A stretch of 63,034 nt of DNA from Fibrobacter sp. (lineage in GTDB: Bacteria; Fibrobacterota; Chitinivibrionia; Chitinivibrionales; Chitinispirillaceae), in contig JAAYIG010000198.1 of NCBI GenBank assembly GCA_012523595.1, positions 1 to 63,034 on the forward strand, written 5' to 3'. The position numbers and the translations under genes were made by a program. A model generated the notes under the pieces. It was not told the origin of the DNA. It did not search any database and was given only the letters and a program-made list of their open reading frames with translations. Of this stretch, positions 43,504 through 52,882 are shown in pieces. Position 1 is the first letter of the stretch. Every line of letters begins with the position of its first letter.

Positions 43504-44439
43504 ATGAATACTTTTCTCAAATCCAACCGAGTCTTTGCCTCCTGGCTGATAACCAATTTCTGCAACTATCATTGTTCCTACTGCTACGGTGGCTCATCAC
43601 GCAAAATGGATGAGAAATGGGATATAGAAGCAATGATAAAGACTCTCAACCAGACTGATCAGAAATGGTGTATCGGTATCACAGGAGGAGAGCCATTTGC
43701 CTATCCCCAATTCGTAAACATCTGTGAGAAGTTTGTACATAATGATATCACTCTTTACATCGATACCAACCTCAGTATAGAAAAACACGTTCTGGAGTTC
43801 GCGGAAAGAATTCCCTCCTCCATGGTTGAAGATATGTACATCTCCCTTCATATAGAAGAGCGGGAACGACGCAACGGGGTTGACAGCTTTATCAGAATGA
43901 TCGATGTCCTACGGGAAAAGTCTTTCCCTTTTCAGGTGAACTACGTTCTGGATCCCAGACTTCTCCATCGCTTCGAGAAGGATTTCGAGTTTTTCCGGTC
44001 AAAAGGAATCACTCTTCTGGCAAAACCTTACAAGGGTATTTACAGATTTAAACCCTATCCTGAGTCTTATACCAGAAAACAACGCGAACTCATATTAAAG
44101 TCAAGTCCTGACGCATTCAGACGCACCCTGTTCTACCCCGGGGGCATCAAATGTGAAGCAGGCAAATCTCTGGTCCGGATCACCTCTGACGGCACAGTTA
44201 CAAGGTGCGTCAGCGACCACACACCCCTTGGCAATATCTATTCGGGACTAACTCTCTTGAAGGAGAGTACACCCTGTAATGCACCGTTCTGCTCCTGTTT
44301 TGGCTGGGACCTTATCGATGATAAAGACAAAAAGGAGCTGGTGAAAAACGGGCTGGCCGATAAAATTGCAATCAAACCTTTGTTAAGAAGGTATGCAGGT
44401 TACTATGTAAGGGTAGTAAAAGAGTTCCTGAGGAAATAA
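43504..44439 (+). CDS. radical SAM protein with C-terminal cysteine cluster
   Basis: This 311-residue enzyme has the radical SAM motif CNYHCSYC (Cys20, Cys24, Cys27) and the GITGGEPFAYP loop, which binds S-adenosylmethionine. A SPASM-like C-terminus has cysteines in IKCEAGKSL, VTRCVSDHTPLGNI and CNAPFCSCFGWD, probably holding an auxiliary cluster. Substrates of this broad group include peptides, sugars and cofactors. Flanked by a flippase and a lytic transglycosylase, it could act on a glycan or on a membrane-linked substrate, but no maturation peptide is seen. A gap of 67 bp separates it from the divergent flippase gene. Confidence 0.88.
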   Translation: MNTFLKSNRVFASWLITNFCNYHCSYCYGGSSRKMDEKWDIEAMIKTLNQTDQKWCIGITGGEPFAYPQFVNICEKFVHNDITLYIDTNLSIEKHVLEFAERIPSSMVEDMYISLHIEERERRNGVDSFIRMIDVLREKSFPFQVNYVLDPRLLHRFEKDFEFFRSKGITLLAKPYKGIYRFKPYPESYTRKQRELILKSSPDAFRRTLFYPGGIKCEAGKSLVRITSDGTVTRCVSDHTPLGNIYSGLTLLKESTPCNAPFCSCFGWDLIDDKDKKELVKNGLADKIAIKPLLRRYAGYYVRVVKEFLRK

Positions 44440-44451
44440 AGGCCTGTAAAC

Positions 44452-46107
44452 TCACAAAGGGGTTATTACAGGAAATATGACCACAGTTCCGGGACGCAGC
44501 TTTTCCAGATCAAGATCTCTGTTAAATTTACGCAGCAGCCAGATCGGAATTTCTGTTTTTCCTCTGCAAAGAGTCCAGATATTCTCTCCATGTTTCATGA
44601 TTTTGGGTTTGACTGTAGTAATCCTGTACCTGGCAAAAAATCTCTCCTCATGACCCTGGTGGAAAGCCCGGCGTGCATTGACAAAGCCCTCCTTTTTATC
44701 AAAAGGAACCGGGATTTTCAGTGCCTGACCCACCTTGATAGATTCATTCATTTTGTTAAGGCGCAGCACAGCTATCTCCGGAATACCCAGCCATGCCGCA
44801 TAAGCTCCGACAGTTTCATTGGGAAGGACTGTAATCTCATGAATCCCTTCACTGCCGGTCTGACGCAAAGCAAAATCGTAGATATCCGCATCGAACACAG
44901 GTGTGGAAACCGGGATTGTTTCCACTGTGACAGGATTAACGGCTGCAACAGGTTCAAGTTCAGCCTGACTTGCTGAAACTGAATCGTAATAGTATGCTAC
45001 CCTCTGTTCAAGGGTTTCAGTTGTAAAAGTATCGGATACTCTTATTGTGGTACCTCTTGATACTTGCCTTAAATCCTTACTCATTCCAGGGTTGAGCAGA
45101 AAGAATTCATCTGTGGTGATACCAAGGATTCGGGCAATCTGAACCGGGCTCAGATCCTGAGAAAGAAATATATCCCTGACACTCATTCTCCCTTCAAATT
45201 CAATCTCTCCGAAATATTTCCGGTAATTCTGCACCACTTCCAGAGCAGCAAGAAAACAACTGTAAAAATTCCGGGATGCGAATCTGAAAGAGGGGCTTTT
45301 ATGTTTATCAATCACCACTCCGGGATCATTCGAACCTGTAGCCTCAACAGCCCTGAGCATCCCCGGTAAACCGTAATTGTAAGCAGTAATGGCAAGCGGC
45401 CAGTTTTTCAGATGCCGGTAATTTCTGGAAAGTACTCTTGCAGCAGCATCGGTTGACAATATCGGATCTCTCCGCTCATCAATTGATCTGTCGACCCTCA
45501 ACAGGAATTGCTTTGCAGTCGCAGGCATGAACTGCCAGATTCCCACTGCGCCGACTTTGGAAGTGATAAAAGGATCAAACGAGGACTCCACATGAGGAAG
45601 ATAAGCCAGCTCTGATGGCACACCATATCTGGCCAGTATTGTTTTTATGGTGTCGATATAAGCGCCGGACCGGTACAAGCCTCTTAAAAACTGATCTTTC
45701 TGGCCCCGCTGAAAGCGAACCCTGTACTCTGCACTGTCAAGCATGCTTCCGGGATTACTGTAGAAAAGAGAATCGATTCTCTTTTCAATTGCACCCCAGG
45801 TGCTTCTTTTTCCAGTACGTACTTTTATGATGGCGGAGATAATCTCCTTCCTGAGGCTCTCCAGATTTCGTCCCGGTTCTCTTCCATGGAGTCCTCCGGT
45901 ATTTATCTCTTCGTAAACGATCTGAGGGAATTCACTATCATGGAGCAATCCCTGATCCTGAGAAATCTCAGTGTAGACCTTTATCCAGAACTTGACATTA
46001 CTTTTCAGGTTTTCCGGTACAGGAAAAAGGGTGCTGTCGCCATACGCAAATGCATAAAAAAGAAAAAAAGGGGGCAGGAGACACCAGAAAGAAACCATCT
46101 TCAGCAT
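44452..46107 (-). CDS. membrane-bound lytic transglycosylase with LysM repeats (MltD-like)
   Basis: The protein has 551 residues. A signal peptide (FWCLLPPFFLFYAFAYG) is followed by an unassigned helical region. The SLT lysozyme-like domain (about 155-280) carries the catalytic glutamate in YLPHVESSFDPFITS and the GAVGIWQFMPATAKQFLL motif. Two or three LysM-type repeats follow (about 310-360, 420-470, 495-551). The enzyme cleaves peptidoglycan glycan strands to 1,6-anhydromuropeptides. It lies 6 bases downstream of the ybaK-like gene on the same strand. Confidence 0.9.
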   Translation of the reverse strand: MLKMVSFWCLLPPFFLFYAFAYGDSTLFPVPENLKSNVKFWIKVYTEISQDQGLLHDSEFPQIVYEEINTGGLHGREPGRNLESLRKEIISAIIKVRTGKRSTWGAIEKRIDSLFYSNPGSMLDSAEYRVRFQRGQKDQFLRGLYRSGAYIDTIKTILARYGVPSELAYLPHVESSFDPFITSKVGAVGIWQFMPATAKQFLLRVDRSIDERRDPILSTDAAARVLSRNYRHLKNWPLAITAYNYGLPGMLRAVEATGSNDPGVVIDKHKSPSFRFASRNFYSCFLAALEVVQNYRKYFGEIEFEGRMSVRDIFLSQDLSPVQIARILGITTDEFFLLNPGMSKDLRQVSRGTTIRVSDTFTTETLEQRVAYYYDSVSASQAELEPVAAVNPVTVETIPVSTPVFDADIYDFALRQTGSEGIHEITVLPNETVGAYAAWLGIPEIAVLRLNKMNESIKVGQALKIPVPFDKKEGFVNARRAFHQGHEERFFARYRITTVKPKIMKHGENIWTLCRGKTEIPIWLLRKFNRDLDLEKLRPGTVVIFPVITPL

Positions 46108-46113
46108 AGAGCT

Positions 46114-46611
46114 TCAGATTTCCGAGTGACGATCCTTTTTACCGATCTGCTCTTTTATACTGAAAGAGGAAATTTCCGGCTTAACAAGCCTCAGATAATC
46201 CTCAGTTGCCATACTGACAAGCTCACGGTGGTTACCGGCATTGAAAACAATCCGGGAACTCTCGGAAAGAACCGTAGACATATAAACCTTCATTCCAAAA
46301 AACTCCCCGAATGGCGGCTCACCACCCGGCTCACATTCATCCATGATACCCGCATACTCTTCCTCTTCGGCAAGCGCCACTGTTGAGGCCCCGGTTATCT
46401 CCTTTACCCTGCACAGGTCAACGATATGGGAGGCCGGCAACACGGTCATAATCATTCCATTGTCAGTCTTCACAATCACCACCTTGGCCATCTCTGAACC
46501 CGGTACATGAGCCTGAGCAGCTATCTCCTGTGCCGTATAGGCAGTTGAATGCATTATCACCTGGTACTTTATTCTATTCTGATCTAAAAGTTCCTTCAGC
46601 TTCTTATACAT
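46114..46611 (-). CDS. YbaK/EbsC-type aminoacyl-tRNA deacylase
   Basis: This 165-residue protein has the YbaK/ProRS-associated fold, with MHSTAYTAQEIAAQAHVPGS (substrate pocket) and EMAKVVIVKTDNGMIM carrying the conserved lysine. Family members hydrolyse mis-charged tRNA, such as Cys-tRNA(Pro), outside the synthetase. The start is set at ATG 46611 (GGGGATAG upstream) because residues before it in the longer frame do not fit the family. It precedes the lytic transglycosylase gene. Confidence 0.85.
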   Translation of the reverse strand: MYKKLKELLDQNRIKYQVIMHSTAYTAQEIAAQAHVPGSEMAKVVIVKTDNGMIMTVLPASHIVDLCRVKEITGASTVALAEEEEYAGIMDECEPGGEPPFGEFFGMKVYMSTVLSESSRIVFNAGNHRELVSMATEDYLRLVKPEISSFSIKEQIGKKDRHSEI

Positions 46612-46694
46612 AGATCTATCCCCATTAAAGCATAGTTTTATCCCTGCTCTAATTATTGATCGCAAATAATATGCCTTGGAGAATTCCGGATAGA

Positions 46695-46779
46695 GGTCGG
46701 TATCGAAATGATTCAGATGATCAGAATGATTTCAGACAACAATAATTTTCCGATGCCGATACCGATACCGATTCAGACA
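46695..46779. repeat. GGTATC-type hexamer repeat, locus 3
   Basis: GGTCGGTATCGAAATGATTC at 46695 and CGATGCCGATACCGATACCG with ATTCAGACA at 46751-46779 are in opposite orientations and frame a short spacer with ATTCAGATGATCAGAATGATT repeats. The 333-bp gap upstream of the FecR gene holds this, and a TATAAT-like box at 46922 without a clear -35. Confidence 0.5.
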
Positions 46780-46998
46780 GTGAGAACATACAGCGTTATT
46801 GAAATGAAAAACCATCTCAAAAATACAGCACTAAATGGTTGTCTATTCGATTACTTATGGATATAATCAAATTTCTTTCAGAACCGGTCCAGACGATTCG
46901 AAAGTCTTTTTGGCTTTGTATTATAATAGGTACCGCATCGATGCGGAGCCTATTATTTTCCTTTCAGAATTGAAAAACACAAAAAGGGGGTTAACGTT

Positions 46999-49296
46999 AT
47001 GCACCGCAGATTTTTTGTTTTCCTTGCCGCTTTGCTTGTCAGTCTGAATTTCATCTATGCAGACGATTACAAGATTAAGGTGGAAAGCGGTGAAGCCGTG
47101 CTGGCAAAAGCTTCCGGAAAAACCACTATCAAGGATTCCGGAAACATCGCCCTGGGAGATACAATCTTAATTGGCCAGGAAATCGAAGCGACAGTGCTTA
47201 TCGAAGCCGGCACAAGACTGCTTCTAAGAGGCCCTCTCAATGCTGTTCTCGGTGGCGATGGTTTCTCTCTGAAGGTAGCACTGGAAGAGGGTCAGATCTT
47301 TCTTGATCGCAATGATCCTCAGATGGTCAGCTCCATTCAGATAACAAATAAGGGATTTACCTTTGAACCAGTTGGAACTGCTGCAGCAGTCAGGGGCAGC
47401 AGGACTTCAAATCCCTCTACTGCAGTGCTTAAGGGAAAGATGAAGATGCAGTCACCCAGTGGTGAATCCCTGGTAGTAGAAGAGGGAAGCTTCGGCAGTG
47501 TTGATGGAGACGGAAAATTGACATCCGCCAAGCTGTCCCCTAAAGCTGTAGAAAACCTTCAAAAATGGGCCGGAATTGCCGATCCGAAGCCTGAACCTGC
47601 CCCCCAGGCTTCAACGAGTGAACCAGCCGCTCAGCAGAAATCTGAACCACCAGCCCCTGAAAAGGAGCCCCAGACTGAAACTGTAAAAAGCACTCCTGTC
47701 ACCCCGATACAACCTCCTCCCCAGCCGGCAACCAGCGACAAAAAGCAGGAGACATCTCCTCAGCAGCAGGCAAAAACTGAACAACCTCAGAAAGAATCCA
47801 CAGATGATAAAGAGCCTGTTGAATCAGCAGAAAAAAGCAATGAAGAACCGGTAGATAAAAAATCGGTTTCTCCCGCTGCCACAGCCCCCTCGAAACCACA
47901 ATGGGAAATAGGAGCCGGAACTGTAACTGTCGATGGTGATCAGTGGACCAGAATTGCGCTGGGTGTAGATGTTCCGATCTGGAAATTTGGAATCTTCTTT
48001 GACCTGGAGCTCTTTATCGACAATGAGGGGCAGTTCTCGGATAAGGGGTGGAATTTTAAGGATGACTGGGTAGAAGCACTCACCAGAAAAATTCGCTATA
48101 TCCGTTTCGGATACGAACAGGATCCGCTTTTTATCAAGTTCGGCGGATTGTCAAATGTTACTCTGGGATACGGATTCCTGTTTGACCGCTTTACAAACAT
48201 GCTCCACTACCCTGACCAGAAACTACTTGGATTACAGTTCTACCTTAACGACATTGGTCCGATTGGTGTCACCCTGCAGACAGTTCTGGCAGATTTCAAG
48301 GATTTCCGCAACGATGGTGGTATTTTTGGTGCCCGTCTGGCCTTTACCCCCCTGAAGATGTCCAATATTCCTATTATAAAGGGAATCTCAATTGGTGGAA
48401 CTTACGCAATGGATATCAATCAGTACGCTCCTGCCCGGGACTGGGATTTCACACTCACCGGCCCCAGTAACGACAGAGATCTTGACGGTATCCAGGACAG
48501 TTCCTTTACAAGACATGTTATCGAAACAGCCGGTTACACTTTCACAGACGATGCCCGCCAAAAGCTCATTGAGGCAGACAGTTTGTATGATACCCTGATC
48601 GAGCATCGGGACCAATGGGCTTCCAGGAAAAATGTCCCTTTCAGTCTGGTCGGTGCAGATATCGGTATCCCGCTTATCAGGAGTTCACTTGTAAACCTGG
48701 ATCTATATGGACAGACCGGAATCAGAACCGATGATGTGCAGGGGTGGGGAATAGGAGCCCCGGGACTTGCCCTTAAAGTCTGGCAATTATGGGCAAATAT
48801 CGAGTACCGGCGGGTACAGGGCAGGTTCACCCCTGGCTATTTCGGAACCTATTACCTCGATGAAAGGATACTGAGAACACCTGAAATCAGCACCAAAGCA
48901 GAAAGAATCCCATCTGATACCCTGAACGGAATCTACGGGAGACTGGGTTTCAATATCGCCAACGTGCTTATCATCGATGGTGCTTACCAGTACCTGATCG
49001 GAAACAGGGATAAAGACCAGCGGTTTGAGGCAACAGCATCTCTGGGTGACATCATCCTGCAGAAAATTCCCAAGATTAACAAAGCAGAAGCTTACTACTA
49101 CAAAACCGATATCGGAAATTTCAACGATGCTTTCTTTGAAAAAACAGAGCTCATGTACTGGGGCTACCGTGCTGGCTTCGAAATCAGCCAGGGAGCCACT
49201 CTGATCTGGGATTCCCGTTACGGGTATAAAAGAGATGCAGAAGGTAAACTGGTTTCCAACAACTTCATAAGTGTACAGACTGCTATTACTTTTTAA
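46999..49296 (+). CDS. FecR-domain protein with outer-membrane-barrel-like C-terminus
   Basis: The protein has 765 residues. A signal peptide (MHRRFFVFLAALLVSLNFIYA) and a FecR-type domain (about 22-190, KVESGEAVLAKASGKTTIKD, FTFEPVGTAAAVRGSRTSNP) begin it. A proline/glutamine/lysine-rich linker follows (about 195-300). The C-terminal half of about 460 residues is strand-rich with a barrel look (WEIGAGTVTVDGDQWTRIAL ... FKDDWVEAL, IRYIRFGYEQDPLFIKFGGL) and ends in SVQTAITF. In spirochaetes and Fibrobacterota such fusions are envelope proteins of unknown role, not iron-signalling FecR. GGGGG lies 6 bases before ATG 46999. A strong terminator follows. Confidence 0.75.
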   Translation: MHRRFFVFLAALLVSLNFIYADDYKIKVESGEAVLAKASGKTTIKDSGNIALGDTILIGQEIEATVLIEAGTRLLLRGPLNAVLGGDGFSLKVALEEGQIFLDRNDPQMVSSIQITNKGFTFEPVGTAAAVRGSRTSNPSTAVLKGKMKMQSPSGESLVVEEGSFGSVDGDGKLTSAKLSPKAVENLQKWAGIADPKPEPAPQASTSEPAAQQKSEPPAPEKEPQTETVKSTPVTPIQPPPQPATSDKKQETSPQQQAKTEQPQKESTDDKEPVESAEKSNEEPVDKKSVSPAATAPSKPQWEIGAGTVTVDGDQWTRIALGVDVPIWKFGIFFDLELFIDNEGQFSDKGWNFKDDWVEALTRKIRYIRFGYEQDPLFIKFGGLSNVTLGYGFLFDRFTNMLHYPDQKLLGLQFYLNDIGPIGVTLQTVLADFKDFRNDGGIFGARLAFTPLKMSNIPIIKGISIGGTYAMDINQYAPARDWDFTLTGPSNDRDLDGIQDSSFTRHVIETAGYTFTDDARQKLIEADSLYDTLIEHRDQWASRKNVPFSLVGADIGIPLIRSSLVNLDLYGQTGIRTDDVQGWGIGAPGLALKVWQLWANIEYRRVQGRFTPGYFGTYYLDERILRTPEISTKAERIPSDTLNGIYGRLGFNIANVLIIDGAYQYLIGNRDKDQRFEATASLGDIILQKIPKINKAEAYYYKTDIGNFNDAFFEKTELMYWGYRAGFEISQGATLIWDSRYGYKRDAEGKLVSNNFISVQTAITF

Positions 49297-49306
49297 CTTG
49301 CGTTCC

Positions 49307-49334
49307 GGATACGGTTCCTTCAGGAACCGTATCC
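49307..49334 (+). terminator. strong hairpin after the FecR-barrel gene
   Basis: GGATACGGTTCC, loop TTCA, GGAACCGTATCC: a perfect 12-bp stem 10 bases after the stop. Only a CTCTCTTATT tail follows, so termination may rely on the stem rather than a T run. Confidence 0.65.
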
Positions 49335-49394
49335 ATTCCTCTCTTATTCTGTTTCGTGGAGTAATTCCGAAAAAATACCGGTAGTGGAGCTTAG

Positions 49395-50819
49395 ATGAAT
49401 TCCGATTCACCCATGATGCGCAGGGTGCGTGCAGATTTTCTCAAAACAAAAATACCAAGAAAAGGCAGAATTCGGTTCCTGCTGGCAATTATCATACTGG
49501 CCGCAGCAATTCACACAGGCATAAACCTGAAAAAAAATGAGAATAAAGGCCAGGGAAAGGAAACACCCGGTTCAGAATTGACCGAAAGAAAAGCAGAAAA
49601 GGAAACAAACAAATCCGCCGCCGGCAAAGCAAAACGTAGAGCAGCAAAAAAAAATATCAAGCGTCAGAAACCAGTTGAACAAAATAAAAGGAATCAGTCC
49701 GGTCTGGTACTTCCATTTACATTTGGAGATCTTTCCGATCTGATAAAGAAAAACCCGCCCGGTCTTTTTAAAGACAAAGACAGCATAAAGTACCGTGGAA
49801 AAGACCTCACAGTCCATTACAGTGTAAACACTCAGCTCCAGGAACTCGGGCAATCACTACTGAAGAGGTATCATCCGCTTTACGGCGCCATAGCTGCTGT
49901 TCATCCTGCAACAGGAAGAGTTCTTGTTCTACTCTCATATAAAAACGACAGTGTCCCGGACCTGGGCGTGCTTTACTGCAAAAGCCTCTTCCCTGCCGCT
50001 TCTCTCTATAAAACGATCACAGCAGCGGCAGCTATCGAAACAGCAAACCTTTCTCCGGAGAGCCTTCTTCCCCATGCCGGAAGAAATCACACACTTTACA
50101 GATTCCAACTGGAAAAGGAGTTAAAAAACTACATCGAGATCCCGCTTGAGGATGCCTTTGCTCTGTCAATCAACCCGGTTTTCGCACGTATAGGACTTTA
50201 CTCTCTCTCCAAAGGAACTCTGCTTGAGTACGGAAACAGGTTCGGCTTCAACTGTCCCATTCCGTTTGAAATCGAGACTGAAATATCCAGAGTAATTTCT
50301 CCTGACTCGGCTTTTGCACTCGCGGAACTTGCATCCGGCTTTAACCAGCAGACAACCATCTCCCCGGTACACGGAGCCATGATCGCTGCTGCGATTTCAG
50401 AAAACGGCCGGATGCAGAAACCGGTACTGATTGACAGCATTTACATGGGTGATACCTGTATTTATAAAGCAGCTAAAGAAACATGGAAAATTCCGATAAA
50501 GGAGAGCACCTCAAAAGAACTGAAGAAAATGATGAGCAGGGTCTCAAGACATGGAACCGCCCGCAAATCATTCCGCTACATCCACCAATCCCGAAGATTC
50601 AGTGAAATCGAATACGGAGGGAAAACCGGCTCAGTTGACAAAGATGGAATCGGGCGGGTCGACTGGTTTATCGGCTTTGCACGGAACCCCCTGGAAAAGG
50701 AGCAGCAAATCGCAATCAGCGTTGTAACTGTGCATGGGCCAAACTGGACTGTTCACTCAGCCTATATCGCAGCTGAAATCATGAGGATCTATATCCGCTC
50801 ACTGGATACCAAACAATGA
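49395..50819 (+). CDS. stand-alone penicillin-binding transpeptidase
   Basis: The protein has 474 residues. A short cytoplasmic start and one transmembrane helix (about 27-43, IRFLLAIIILAAAIHTGI) precede a lysine-rich segment (45-110). The penicillin-binding domain has all three motifs: SxxK in FPAASLYKTITA (about residue 203), SxN as SIN in FALSINPVFA (about 257) and KTG in EYGGKTGSVDKDG (about 409). Neither a glycosyltransferase domain nor the dimerisation region of class B PBPs is visible. It could be a class B-like cross-linking enzyme or a beta-lactam-sensing protein. It starts 60 bp after the preceding terminator. Confidence 0.85.
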   Translation: MNSDSPMMRRVRADFLKTKIPRKGRIRFLLAIIILAAAIHTGINLKKNENKGQGKETPGSELTERKAEKETNKSAAGKAKRRAAKKNIKRQKPVEQNKRNQSGLVLPFTFGDLSDLIKKNPPGLFKDKDSIKYRGKDLTVHYSVNTQLQELGQSLLKRYHPLYGAIAAVHPATGRVLVLLSYKNDSVPDLGVLYCKSLFPAASLYKTITAAAAIETANLSPESLLPHAGRNHTLYRFQLEKELKNYIEIPLEDAFALSINPVFARIGLYSLSKGTLLEYGNRFGFNCPIPFEIETEISRVISPDSAFALAELASGFNQQTTISPVHGAMIAAAISENGRMQKPVLIDSIYMGDTCIYKAAKETWKIPIKESTSKELKKMMSRVSRHGTARKSFRYIHQSRRFSEIEYGGKTGSVDKDGIGRVDWFIGFARNPLEKEQQIAISVVTVHGPNWTVHSAYIAAEIMRIYIRSLDTKQ

Positions 50820-50912
50820 TTTCTTGATTCTAAACATTGAAAAAGATTTTCCATATTATACCTGAATTATCAGGGTAAAGACTATCTGGTAGACATAAAC
50901 GAATTCAAATCT

Positions 50913-52097
50913 ATGAAATTTTCCAGTGTAGATATTTTCTGCAATGTAATTGACAATTTCGGTGATGCTGGAGTTGTATACCGGTTTGCCAGAGAGTTTA
51001 AGATTGCCTTCAGCGAATGCAGGGTAAGAGTATTTCTGGATAATCTCACAGTTCTTAATTCAATTGAACCCCGGATTGACCCCTGTAAAACACTCCAGGA
51101 GTGTGACTCCGTTCTTTTCTTCAGCCTTTCTGAAATAGATTCAGAATCCATAGGCACTCTGGGAGTTGCTGAAGTCGTAATCGAAGCATTTGCATGCCGG
51201 ATCCCTGAGCCATTTATGAAGGCTGCATTGTATCAAAGCAAGCTCATTATCAATCTTGAGTATCTTTCGGCTGAGGACTGGGTTGCCGGTTATCATCTTA
51301 AAGAATCTCTGCTTCCGGAGGGAAATGCAAGAAAGTTCTTTTTCATGCCTGGTTTCACCCCCGAAACCGGAGGGATCATCCTTAACTCAAGACTTGGAAT
51401 TCAGAAAGAGGAGCTGATTAAAAACCGGATTCCATTTCTGGAAAAACTTCTTTGCTCTTACAATCTGACTCCATGCAACATTGAAGGGAGGCTTCTGGGA
51501 TCCGTTTTTACCTATGAGCGGGGATTCGATACATTTATAAAGGAACTTCAGGAGACCGGAAAAGAGACCACCCTTTTTATCTTCGGAGATAAAAGCCGGT
51601 CAGGAATGGATGCAACCCTGAAAAGGATGGGGATAAAGGGTTTTAATAAAAACACCTGCACCTGCGAAAATATCCATCTGATCTTAATACCCATGATAGA
51701 ACAGCATCTCTATGACAGTCTGCTCTGCTGTACCGACTTCAATCTGGTACGTGGTGAGGACTCCCTTGCACGAGCGGTCTGTGCCGGAAAACCTTTCATC
51801 TGGAACGCCTATCTGCAGGATAACCGGTATCAGAATGTCAAAGTTGAGGCACTTCTAAAGGTACTTTCCGGCTTTTTCGAGGATCATGAAGTGCTGAATT
51901 CTTACAGTGATCTTATGCTCCAGTTTAATGATGCAGAAAGGGAGTGTCCCCTGCAGGTAACATCAGAACGCTATCATGCTTTTTTCCGGGACCTGAACAA
52001 AATTGAGCACGCAATGAGAAAAATGAGTTATTTTGTAGATCGTTATTGTGACCTGATAAAGAATTTCGGTGAATTTCTTCATAAATTCAGGGCTTGA
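50913..52097 (+). CDS. earP: EF-P arginine rhamnosyltransferase EarP
   Basis: This 394-residue glycosyltransferase transfers rhamnose from dTDP-rhamnose to Arg32 of EF-P. The N-terminus (VDIFCNVIDNFGDAGVVYRF) contains the two aspartates (Asp14, Asp18) of the active site, and the donor-binding motif appears as NLVRGEDSLARAVCAGKPFI (glutamate in RGED). The substrate gene efp lies 126 bp downstream and has arginine at position 32, so the pair is functionally consistent. No rhamnose-synthesis gene is in the window. Confidence 0.9.
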   Translation: MKFSSVDIFCNVIDNFGDAGVVYRFAREFKIAFSECRVRVFLDNLTVLNSIEPRIDPCKTLQECDSVLFFSLSEIDSESIGTLGVAEVVIEAFACRIPEPFMKAALYQSKLIINLEYLSAEDWVAGYHLKESLLPEGNARKFFFMPGFTPETGGIILNSRLGIQKEELIKNRIPFLEKLLCSYNLTPCNIEGRLLGSVFTYERGFDTFIKELQETGKETTLFIFGDKSRSGMDATLKRMGIKGFNKNTCTCENIHLILIPMIEQHLYDSLLCCTDFNLVRGEDSLARAVCAGKPFIWNAYLQDNRYQNVKVEALLKVLSGFFEDHEVLNSYSDLMLQFNDAERECPLQVTSERYHAFFRDLNKIEHAMRKMSYFVDRYCDLIKNFGEFLHKFRA

Positions 52098-52223
52098 AAG
52101 GGTTTTCTCTGCAGGCAATTCATCCTTCAGCGAAGTTGTTTATCCGCAGATTATCTTACGAACTCACAGCGTTTTCCCGCAACGAAAGAAATAAACCATT
52201 AACAAATAATATAGGGGTTCCCG

Positions 52224-52784
52224 ATGAAAGAAGCACAAGACCTGAGATCAGGAAATACCGTCAAGATCGGCAATGATCTTTTTATTATCCTGAAAGCGAT
52301 CTACAACAAAGGCGCCCGAAATGCATCATCTGTAAAAATGAAGATGAAAAACCTCTCTACAGGCAGCGTTTCCGAAACCGTTTACAGAGCTACAGACAAG
52401 TTTGAACAGATTATTCTGGAGCGCAGACAGATGCAGTTTCTGTATGAGACAAACGGCTTTTATACCTTCATGGATCAGGAAACATTCGAACAGATGGATC
52501 TCAACAAGGATGATCTCGGTGATGCCTTGAATTATCTGAAAGAAGAGATAGTAATTGATGTGATAGTGCATGGGACAAAAGCTGTCGGAGTGGAACTTCC
52601 ACCCCAGGTCGATGCAACTATAACCTACACAGAACCGGCTGTGAAGGGTGACACAAGCGGGAAAGTGCTTAAAGCGGCAACAATCGACACAGGATATGAG
52701 GTAATGGTTCCGCTTTACTGCGTTATCGGAGACAAGATTCGTATCAACACTCAGACAAACGAATTTGTTTCCAGAGCAAACTGA
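52224..52784 (+). CDS. efp: elongation factor P (Arg32 type)
   Basis: This 186-residue protein has three beta-barrel domains. It rescues ribosomes stalled on polyproline. The loop that reaches the peptidyl-transferase centre reads YNKGARNASSVKMK, and its tip residue is Arg32, the residue rhamnosylated by EarP (EF-P of the lysine type has Lys34 and uses EpmA/B). The C-terminus (GDKIRINTQTNEFVSRA) is canonical. The start ATG 52224 follows a weak GGGG site. Confidence 0.95.
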   Translation: MKEAQDLRSGNTVKIGNDLFIILKAIYNKGARNASSVKMKMKNLSTGSVSETVYRATDKFEQIILERRQMQFLYETNGFYTFMDQETFEQMDLNKDDLGDALNYLKEEIVIDVIVHGTKAVGVELPPQVDATITYTEPAVKGDTSGKVLKAATIDTGYEVMVPLYCVIGDKIRINTQTNEFVSRAN

Positions 52785-52811
52785 TTATTCAAATATTGCC
52801 AAATAAAGTTT

Positions 52812-52837
52812 AAAGGAGAGTATACTCTCCTTTTTTA
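52812..52837 (+). terminator. rho-independent terminator after efp
   Basis: AAAGGAGAGTATACTCTCCTTT then TTT: a perfect stem (GGAGAGTATACTCTCC, palindromic) flanked by A and T runs, 28 bases after the efp stop. Confidence 0.85.
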
Positions 52838-52882
52838 TTCTTTCGATTCCACGATGTGAACACTTGCAATTATTTTAGTTCC

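Noticed and set aside
45886-46386. 166-residue open frame spanning the 3' part of ybaK and the start of the transglycosylase gene on the other strand
   Set aside because: It covers two genuine genes in antisense and shows no signal or domain.
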